From CAZHBA01 sp964530225 (GTDB lineage: Bacteria; Pseudomonadota; Alphaproteobacteria; UBA6615), in contig CAZHBA010000038.1 of NCBI GenBank assembly GCA_964530225.1, positions 1 to 7,600 on the forward strand: DNA of 7,600 nucleotides. Reading direction: 5' to 3'. The notes beneath the pieces are model-generated. The model saw only the letters and a list, made by a program, of their open reading frames with translations, was not told where the DNA came from and searched no databases. Below, piece by piece: positions 1-5,275 of this stretch. Position numbers and translations under genes: made by a program. Each line of letters begins with the position of its first letter. The first letter of the stretch is position 1.

Positions 1-2
1 CA

Positions 3-510
3 GAAGGCTCAGACGAGGCTTCGGAAGAGACGTCAGACGAGCCTGATCCCGAAACCCAGAAGCGCCAGAAAGCGGAGAGGGAGGAGATGGAGAAGGAGCT
101 CGCGGAACAGATAGATGTGCTGGAGGACCTGCGCTTAGGTCAGCTGCTGACCGAGAGTCGTTACCGAGAGATGCGAGAGCGGTTCGGAGAGGTCTTCTCG
201 GCGGGCATGGGTGCGGAGTCCGTACTCAACGTACTTAGAGAGCTAGACCTCGACGCGATGCGGGATAGGCTTCAGGAGGACGTGCGCACAACTTCCGGAC
301 AACGCCGCAACAAGGCTATCAAGACGCTGCGCGTGGTTGAGGCCTTCCGAAAGAGCGCAAACAAACCCGAGTGGATGGTGCTCTCGGTGCTGCCCGTGCT
401 GCCGCCAGACCTTCGGCCGATGGTACAACTCGATGGAGGCAGGTTCGCCACGAGCGACCTAAACGACCTGTACCGCCGGGTCATCAACCGCAATAACCGG
501 TTGAAACGGC
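3..510 (+). other. Foreign-looking 5' segment of rpoC, probable chimera junction near its end
   Basis: This segment encodes an acidic, charged linker and then a region with SGQRR, LRVVEAFRKS and LRPMVQLDGGRF, wording I associate with Chloroflexi beta' rather than Alphaproteobacteria (where LRPLVPLDGGRF is expected). Up to position 443, Glu codons are 18 GAG to 4 GAA by hand count, and 7 of 17 Arg codons are AGA, AGG or CGA. From about 510 to 1000, Glu is 10 GAA to 3 GAG and Arg is almost all CGC/CGT/CGG. The switch falls somewhere in 444-517, inside the most conserved coding stretch, where reads from different phyla could share long identical words. The exact breakpoint cannot be placed by eye. 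Confidence 0.6.
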
Positions 511-3500
511 TGATCGAACTGCGGGCGCCCGATATTATTGTTCGCAACGAAAAGCGCATGTTGCAGGAATCCGTCGACGCCCTATTCGATAATGGCCGTC
601 GCGGAAGGGTTATTACCGGCGCCAACAAGCGTCCGTTGAAATCGTTGTCCGACATGTTGAAGGGTAAGCAGGGCCGCTTCCGCCAGAACCTTCTGGGTAA
701 GCGCGTTGACTATTCGGGCCGCTCGGTCATCGTTGTTGGTCCGGAATTGCTGCTGCACCAGTGCGGGTTACCGAAGAAAATGGCGCTCGAGCTGTTCAAG
801 CCGTTCATCTATCACAAGCTCGAATTGTATGGGTACTCGACCACGATCAAGGCGGCCAAGCGCATGGTCGAAAAAGCGCGGCCGGAAGTTTGGGATATTC
901 TTGAAGAGGTGATCCGTGAGCATCCGGTTCTGCTCAACCGCGCGCCGACGCTCCACCGCCTCGGCATCCAAGCGTTCGAACCGGTGCTGATCGAAGGCAA
1001 GGCGATTCAACTACACCCGCTGGTCTGCGCCGCGTTTAATGCCGACTTCGATGGCGACCAAATGGCAGTGCATGTTCCCCTGTCGTTGGAAGCTCAGCTC
1101 GAAGCGCGCGTACTGATGATGTCGACGAACAATATCCTCAGCCCCGCCAACGGTAAGCCGATTATTGTGCCGTCGCAAGATATCGTGCTCGGTCTGTACT
1201 ACCTCACCTACACCACGGAGGAAGTTAGTGGCGAGGAAGTTGGAATCGAAACCAAGAAAGCGCTCAAAGTGGCCCTGAAATCCGGTGGGGTCGTCTTTAC
1301 CGACACCAAAAAACCGGATGAGCCGGTCGACACGACAAATGTCACGGCTTTGCACAAGGCGCTTAAAGACGGTTCGGTAAAGGCCTATCGCGTGCTGAGT
1401 TTTAGCTCGATCGATGAGGTGGAAAAGGCGCTCGACGCTGGCGACTTAAATCTACACTCTCGAGTCCGTGCACGCATGGAGTGTGTGGATCAAGAGGGCA
1501 ACAAGATCTTGCGACGGGTGGATTCTACTCCCGGCCGCTTGATGCTTGGCCGCATATTACCGGACCATCCTCAGGTGACGTTCGATGTCGTCAACCGACT
1601 GCTGACCAAACGCGAGGTCAGCGAAGTGATCGATATGGTCTATCGTCATTGCGGTCAGAAAGAGACTGTTATTTTTGCCGACCATATGATGTCACTTGGG
1701 TTCCGGTGTGCGTGTAATGCCGGTATCTCCTTCGGCAAAGATGATTTGATTATTCCGGACCTGAAGAGCCGGCTGGTTGGAGACACGACGGACCGGGTGA
1801 AAGAGTTTGAGCAGCAATACCAAGATGGTTTGATCACCAAGGGTGAGAAATACAACAAGGTTATCGATGCCTGGACCCGCTGCACCGACGATGTCGCTGA
1901 CGCCATGATGGCCGAAATGCAACGCATGGACGAAGAAGGTCAAATTAATTCGGTCTATATGATGGCCCACTCCGGCGCCCGTGGTTCGGCGGCGCAAATT
2001 CGCCAGCTGGCGGGAATGCGTGGCCTGATGGCCAAGCCGTCAGGTGAGATCATCGAAACGCCGATCATCGCCAACTTCAAAGAAGGCTTGTCGGTGCTCG
2101 AGTACTTTAACTCGACCCACGGTGCCCGCAAGGGACTGGCCGATACGGCGTTGAAGACGGCGAACTCGGGCTATCTGACGCGCCGCCTTGTCGATGTTGC
2201 GCAGGACTGCATCATCATCGAGGAAGATTGCGGCACCAAGGAAGGTCTAACCATGTCGGCCGTGATCGAAGGCGGAGATGTTGTCGTACCCTTGTCGGAA
2301 CGTGTGCTGGGACGCACCGCGGCCAAGGATGTCGTCGATCCCCTGAACGGCGATGTTATTGTCAAAGGCGGACGGCTTATCGATGAAGTCCTGGTCGACA
2401 GAATAGAAGCGGCGGGCATCGAGACCATAAAGATCCGTTCGGTTCTGACTTGCGAAAGCATGGGCGGTGTTTGCGGTCACTGTTATGGCCGTGATTTGGC
2501 GCGCGGAACGGCGGTAAATATTGGCGAAGCCGTCGGTGTTATCGCGGCACAGTCGATCGGCGAACCTGGCACGCAGTTGACCATGCGCACGTTCCACATT
2601 GGCGGCGCAGCGCAGGGTGCCTCCGAGCAGTCGAGTATTGAGGCTGCGTTCGACGCCACGGTAAAGGTTGAAAACAGAAACGTCGTTGAGAACTCCGAAG
2701 GCGTGCTCATCGTCATGAGCCGCTATACCGAAGCTGTCCTGATCGACGAAGCTGGCCGCGCTCGGGCACACCACAAGCTGCCCTACGGCGCGTGCCTGCT
2801 GGCCGATGACGGTGCAACGGTCGAGAAAGGCCAGACTCTGGCGACGTGGGATCCGTATACGTTGCCGATTATCACCGAGAAAGAAGGCTACGTCGATTAC
2901 GTCGATCTGGTGGGGGGCGTATCGGTGCGTGAGGTGCTTGACGAGGCAACCGGCATTACATCGAAGGTGGTCATCGATTGGAAGCAGCAACCGCGTGGCG
3001 CCGATTTGCGTCCTCGCATTTCCCTGCGCCCAAAGAAAAGTTCGAAACAAGGCGAAGTGGTGAAATTGGCTAACGGCCTGGATGCGCGTTATTTCATGTC
3101 GGTAGACGCCATTCTCAACGTCGAACAGAGGCAGCATATCCAAGCTGGCGATATTGTTGCTCGAATTCCGCGCGAGAGCTCCAAAACACGGGATATTACG
3201 GGTGGCCTGCCACGTGTCGCCGAGTTGTTCGAAGCCCGGCGGCCAAAGGATCACGCCATTATTGCCGACGGCAATGGGCGGATTGAATTCGGCCGGGATT
3301 ACAAGACCAAACGCCGCATCGTGATAGCACCAAGCGAAGAAGATGCGGCGAATGGTGTTGAGCCGATCGAGTACCTGATCCCGAAGGGCAAGCACATCTC
3401 GGTGCAGGAGGGAGATTTCGTCCAAAAGGGCGATCTATTGCTCGACGGTAATCCGGTTCCCCACGATATTCTGCGGGTACTGGGTATCGAGGCGTTGGCC

Positions 3501-4028
3501 AGCTATCTCGTGAAGGAGATTCAAGACGTCTACCGGCTTCAGGGCGTGACCATAAACGACAAGCATATCGAGGTGATTGTTCGCCAGATGCTGCAAAAAG
3601 TCGAAATATCCAATGGTGGCGAGACGACCTATCTGGTTGGTGAAATTGTCGATGAGATCGAATTCGACGAGGTTAACGCTAAAGCCAAGGAAGACGGTTT
3701 GAAGCCCGCAATCGCGACCTCGGTCCTGCAGGGCATTACCAAGGCGAGCCTGCAAACGAGTTCGTTCATTTCGGCAGCCTCGTTCCAGGAAACGACGCGT
3801 GTGCTGACGGAGGCCGCGGTGAACGGCAAGGTCGATCAGCTGGTCGGACTGAAAGAAAACGTTATTGTTGGGCGTTTGATCCCGGCCGGTACAGGTCACA
3901 TCACGAATAACGTTCGTATCGCCGCTGCCCAGCGCGATGCCGAATTGGCTGAGGAAGCCGCTAAACGGTTGGCTGAGCAGGAAGCGGCGGAAGACGTTGT
4001 TGTTGAGGAGGCCGGAGTGGCGGAATAG
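3..4028 (+). CDS. rpoC: DNA-directed RNA polymerase subunit beta' (5'-truncated by window edge)
   Basis: Catalytic beta' subunit of RNA polymerase, which transcribes DNA as part of the alpha2-beta-beta'-omega core. The frame is open from the window edge (codons from position 3), so the ATG at 87 is an internal Met and not the start. About 110 N-terminal residues, including the first zinc ribbon, lie upstream. Counting residues from that Met: the Mg2+-binding NADFDGD is at 318-324 (bases 1038-1058); the second zinc site is Cys715, 789, 796 and 799, with the same spacing as E. coli; the bridge helix is around 677-708; the trigger loop MRTFH is at 833-837 and resumes at ITGGLP (1037), leaving a proteobacterial SI3-sized insertion of about 200 residues. 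The C-terminus has the usual SFISAASFQETTRVL and GLKENVIVGRLIPAGTG blocks. The part before about position 510 is Chloroflexi-like in wording and codon use and may not belong to the same genome (see findings). The identity is certain; the integrity of the 5' part is doubtful. Confidence 0.97.
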   Translation, partial: EGSDEASEETSDEPDPETQKRQKAEREEMEKELAEQIDVLEDLRLGQLLTESRYREMRERFGEVFSAGMGAESVLNVLRELDLDAMRDRLQEDVRTTSGQRRNKAIKTLRVVEAFRKSANKPEWMVLSVLPVLPPDLRPMVQLDGGRFATSDLNDLYRRVINRNNRLKRLIELRAPDIIVRNEKRMLQESVDALFDNGRRGRVITGANKRPLKSLSDMLKGKQGRFRQNLLGKRVDYSGRSVIVVGPELLLHQCGLPKKMALELFKPFIYHKLELYGYSTTIKAAKRMVEKARPEVWDILEEVIREHPVLLNRAPTLHRLGIQAFEPVLIEGKAIQLHPLVCAAFNADFDGDQMAVHVPLSLEAQLEARVLMMSTNNILSPANGKPIIVPSQDIVLGLYYLTYTTEEVSGEEVGIETKKALKVALKSGGVVFTDTKKPDEPVDTTNVTALHKALKDGSVKAYRVLSFSSIDEVEKALDAGDLNLHSRVRARMECVDQEGNKILRRVDSTPGRLMLGRILPDHPQVTFDVVNRLLTKREVSEVIDMVYRHCGQKETVIFADHMMSLGFRCACNAGISFGKDDLIIPDLKSRLVGDTTDRVKEFEQQYQDGLITKGEKYNKVIDAWTRCTDDVADAMMAEMQRMDEEGQINSVYMMAHSGARGSAAQIRQLAGMRGLMAKPSGEIIETPIIANFKEGLSVLEYFNSTHGARKGLADTALKTANSGYLTRRLVDVAQDCIIIEEDCGTKEGLTMSAVIEGGDVVVPLSERVLGRTAAKDVVDPLNGDVIVKGGRLIDEVLVDRIEAAGIETIKIRSVLTCESMGGVCGHCYGRDLARGTAVNIGEAVGVIAAQSIGEPGTQLTMRTFHIGGAAQGASEQSSIEAAFDATVKVENRNVVENSEGVLIVMSRYTEAVLIDEAGRARAHHKLPYGACLLADDGATVEKGQTLATWDPYTLPIITEKEGYVDYVDLVGGVSVREVLDEATGITSKVVIDWKQQPRGADLRPRISLRPKKSSKQGEVVKLANGLDARYFMSVDAILNVEQRQHIQAGDIVARIPRESSKTRDITGGLPRVAELFEARRPKDHAIIADGNGRIEFGRDYKTKRRIVIAPSEEDAANGVEPIEYLIPKGKHISVQEGDFVQKGDLLLDGNPVPHDILRVLGIEALASYLVKEIQDVYRLQGVTINDKHIEVIVRQMLQKVEISNGGETTYLVGEIVDEIEFDEVNAKAKEDGLKPAIATSVLQGITKASLQTSSFISAASFQETTRVLTEAAVNGKVDQLVGLKENVIVGRLIPAGTGHITNNVRIAAAQRDAELAEEAAKRLAEQEAAEDVVVEEAGVAE

Positions 4029-4051
4029 CCGGCTAATCTGTGAACAAGGGG

Positions 4052-4073
4052 GCCGCCGGTTAACCCTGGCGGC
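4052..4073 (+). terminator. GC-rich hairpin after rpoC, possible weak or Rho-assisted terminator
   Basis: GCCGCC (4052-4057) pairs perfectly with GGCGGC (4068-4073), and the stem can extend by a G-U and a G-C pair, leaving a 6-base loop. It lies 24 bases after the rpoC stop. There is no T-tract after it, so it does not meet the usual definition of an intrinsic terminator. It could instead protect the rpoC mRNA 3' end, pause the polymerase or assist Rho. Confidence 0.35.
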
Positions 4074-4144
4074 GACCACGGCAACGGCTTTGGCGATGAC
4101 CGAAGAATTATTGCTCAAGCCCCCGGAATCGTGAGGATTATTGG

Positions 4145-4173
4145 TTGACGGGGGTTGGGCGCGTAAGTAGTAT
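4145..4173 (+). promoter_or_regulatory. Predicted sigma70-type promoter for the rpsL-rpsG-fusA-tuf operon
   Basis: A -35 box TTGACG (4145-4150) and a -10 box TAGTAT (4168-4173) are separated by exactly 17 bases. The start of transcription would be near 4180, giving a leader of about 200 bases before rpsL. The -35 box matches the consensus at five of six positions and the -10 box (consensus TATAAT) at four of six. The position, between rpoC and the str operon, is where a promoter is expected. The spacer is G-rich and the region just after the -10 is GC-rich, as in stringently controlled promoters, but that regulation is inference. Confidence 0.6.
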
Positions 4174-4195
4174 CCGCGCCGCTACGTAGGGGGGC

Positions 4196-4228
4196 GGTCG
4201 TAGGCGCCAAATAAGCCTAAACACGACC
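4196..4228 (+). promoter_or_regulatory. Bulged hairpin in the rpsL leader
   Basis: GGTCG (4196-4200) pairs with CGACC (4224-4228), and TAGGC (4201-4205) pairs with GCCTA (4215-4219). This gives a 10-bp stem interrupted only by a 4-base bulge (4220-4223) and closed by a 9-base loop. It starts about 15 bases after the predicted transcript start. I do not recognise it as a known riboswitch or ribosomal-protein binding site. It may stabilise the mRNA 5' end. Confidence 0.35.
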
Positions 4229-4286
4229 CCAAGCAAAAGGCATATGAATGCTGACACGCCGTGCGGGCTGGCGAAAAGAGCCTGTT

Positions 4287-4311
4287 GGAGTAAGACCGTT
4301 TGTCTTGCTCC
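4287..4311 (+). promoter_or_regulatory. Strong 10-bp hairpin in the rpsL leader
   Basis: The arm at 4287-4296 (GGAGTAAGAC) pairs along its whole length with 4302-4311 (GTCTTGCTCC), with one U-G wobble and a 5-base loop CGTTT. The hairpin ends 70 bases before the rpsL start. The bases after it are only moderately T-rich (GTTTGCTGTGTT), so it is at best a weak attenuator. A protein-binding or mRNA-stability element is equally possible. Confidence 0.4.
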
Positions 4312-4370
4312 GTTTGCTGTGTTCTATCCGGGTACCAGGTATTGTGGGCTCGCCGGGCCAGAGAAATTAT

Positions 4371-4378
4371 AAGGAAGG
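4371..4378 (+). promoter_or_regulatory. Ribosome binding site of rpsL
   Basis: AAGGAAGG ends 3 bases before the ATG at 4382; its AAGGA core leaves 6 bases. This is a near-ideal Shine-Dalgarno and it fixes the start of rpsL. Confidence 0.8.
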
Positions 4379-4381
4379 CTG

Positions 4382-4753
4382 ATGCCAACTATTAACCAGT
4401 TAATCCGTAAGCCGCGCAAAACGCCGGGCAAGCGTACGAAGGTGCCGGCGTTGGAGTCGTGTCCGCAAAAGCGTGGCGTCTGCACGCGGGTCTATACGAC
4501 AACGCCGAAGAAGCCGAACTCGGCTTTGCGCAAAGTGGCGCGCGTGCGTCTCACCAACGGATTTGAGGTTACCAGCTACATTCCCGGCGAGGGCCATAAT
4601 CTGCAGGAACATTCGGTCGTGATGATCCGCGGTGGCCGCGTCAAGGATTTACCTGGTGTCCGCTATCACGTTATTCGCGGTGCGCTCGACACCCAGGGTG
4701 TCGGTGACCGCCGTCAGCGCCGTTCGAAATACGGTGCCAAGCGGCCGAAATAG
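4382..4753 (+). CDS. rpsL: 30S ribosomal protein S12
   Basis: S12 sits at the subunit interface of the 30S decoding centre and takes part in codon-anticodon checking. The 123-residue protein is full length, matching the family from the N-terminal MPTINQLIRKPRK to the basic C-terminus RRSKYGAKRPK. The central TTTPKKPNSALRKVARVRLTNG block is intact. Lys43 and Lys88, where streptomycin-resistance substitutions usually arise, are both wild type, and Asp89 is the residue expected to be methylthiolated by RimO. The start at 4382 is set by a strong AAGGAAGG ribosome binding site and by the conserved N-terminus. It is the first gene of the str operon, 353 bases after rpoC and 12 bases before rpsG. 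Nothing in the protein is unusual. Confidence 0.99.
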   Translation: MPTINQLIRKPRKTPGKRTKVPALESCPQKRGVCTRVYTTTPKKPNSALRKVARVRLTNGFEVTSYIPGEGHNLQEHSVVMIRGGRVKDLPGVRYHVIRGALDTQGVGDRRQRRSKYGAKRPK

Positions 4754-4765
4754 GGAGCGTGTGGG

Positions 4766-5236
4766 ATGTCACGACGACGGCGGGCTGAAAGACGCGAAGT
4801 CTTACCAGATCCAAAATTCGGTGATCGGGTGGTCAGTAAATTTATGAACAACGTGATGCGCGACGGTAAGAAATCCGCGGCTGAGCGGATTGTATACGGC
4901 GCGTTCGATGAAATTTCCACGCGCGGTGGCCAGGACGCGGTAAAGGTGTTTCACGAAGCACTTGAAAATGTGAAGCCGCAACTAGAAGTTCGCTCGCGCC
5001 GGGTTGGCGGCGCGACCTACCAGGTGCCTGTTGAAGTGCGGCCCATCAGGGCCCAGGCATTGGCATTTCGCTGGCTTATCTCTGCAGCGCGTGACCGTTC
5101 GGAGAACACCATGGTGCAGCGATTATCACGTGAATTAATGGACGCGGCGGAGAACCGCGGTAATGCCGTCAAAAAACGGGAGGATACCCATCGGATGGCA
5201 GAGGCCAATAAAGCCTTTTCCCATTACCGGTGGTAG
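4766..5236 (+). CDS. rpsG: 30S ribosomal protein S7
   Basis: S7 is a primary assembly protein that nucleates the 3' major (head) domain of 16S rRNA and lines the E site near the mRNA exit channel. The 156-residue length is typical. The basic N-terminus MSRRRRAERREVLPDPKFGD leads into the helical core. The protruding beta-hairpin (about 76-93, RSRRVGGATYQVPVEVRP) is complete, as is the C-terminal region with KKREDTHRMAEANKAFSHYRW. The ATG is preceded by GGGAG at 4753-4757, overlapping the end of the rpsL stop codon, with 8 bases of spacing. In E. coli, S7 represses its own operon by binding an rpsL-rpsG spacer of roughly 100 bases. Here the spacer is only 12 bases, so that site cannot be present in the same form. 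Confidence 0.99.
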   Translation: MSRRRRAERREVLPDPKFGDRVVSKFMNNVMRDGKKSAAERIVYGAFDEISTRGGQDAVKVFHEALENVKPQLEVRSRRVGGATYQVPVEVRPIRAQALAFRWLISAARDRSENTMVQRLSRELMDAAENRGNAVKKREDTHRMAEANKAFSHYRW

Positions 5237-5257
5237 GGCCGACACACAACCGCCCGT

Positions 5258-5262
5258 AAGGA
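5258..5262 (+). promoter_or_regulatory. Ribosome binding site of fusA, long spacing
   Basis: AAGGA ends 13 bases before the ATG at 5276, somewhat further than the usual 5-9. No better motif lies closer. The start is still secure because MAFSRKTPLERYRNIGIMAHID is the usual EF-G N-terminus in alphaproteobacteria. Confidence 0.6.
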
Positions 5263-5275
5263 CGAGTATTTCGAC

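Larger units (their letters stand above)
4029..4381 (+). other. Non-coding interval between rpoC and rpsL (promoter and leader region)
   Basis: This 353-base gap contains no credible gene. The short open frames crossing it on either strand lack a recognisable protein and a ribosome binding site, and I see no tRNA. From left to right it holds a GC-rich hairpin just after the rpoC stop (4052-4073), a sigma70-type promoter (4145-4173), a bulged hairpin near the predicted transcript start (4196-4228), a 10-bp hairpin (4287-4311), and the rpsL Shine-Dalgarno (4371-4378). The arrangement suggests that the str genes can be transcribed separately from rpoBC. Confidence 0.75.

Noticed and set aside
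87..89. ATG at 87 as the true rpoC start
   Set aside because: The same frame is open to the window edge. beta' needs a further N-terminal region including its first zinc ribbon, so this is an internal Met.
2247..3425. Long open frame (392 codons) on the - strand, inside rpoC
   Set aside because: It lies wholly antisense to well-conserved beta' coding sequence, resembles no protein I know, and is explained by the codon bias of the + strand gene.
3435..4118. 227-codon open frame on the - strand spanning the rpoC 3' end and part of the spacer
   Set aside because: Most of it is antisense to conserved rpoC. The portion in the spacer shows no recognisable domain.
4120..4154. CCCCCG/CGGGGG inverted repeat around the -35 region
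   Set aside because: Six G/C pairs with a 23-base gap in a G-rich region. It is likely chance and not enough to propose an operator.
4180..4381. Possible tRNA or riboswitch in the rpsL leader
   Set aside because: The hairpins do not form a cloverleaf. No T-loop motif (GGTTCGAAT-like) or acceptor stem is visible, and no riboswitch core is recognised.
4182..4388. 68-codon open frame on the - strand across the rpsL leader
   Set aside because: No recognisable protein. It covers predicted leader structure and overlaps the rpsL start, and its presence is expected by chance.
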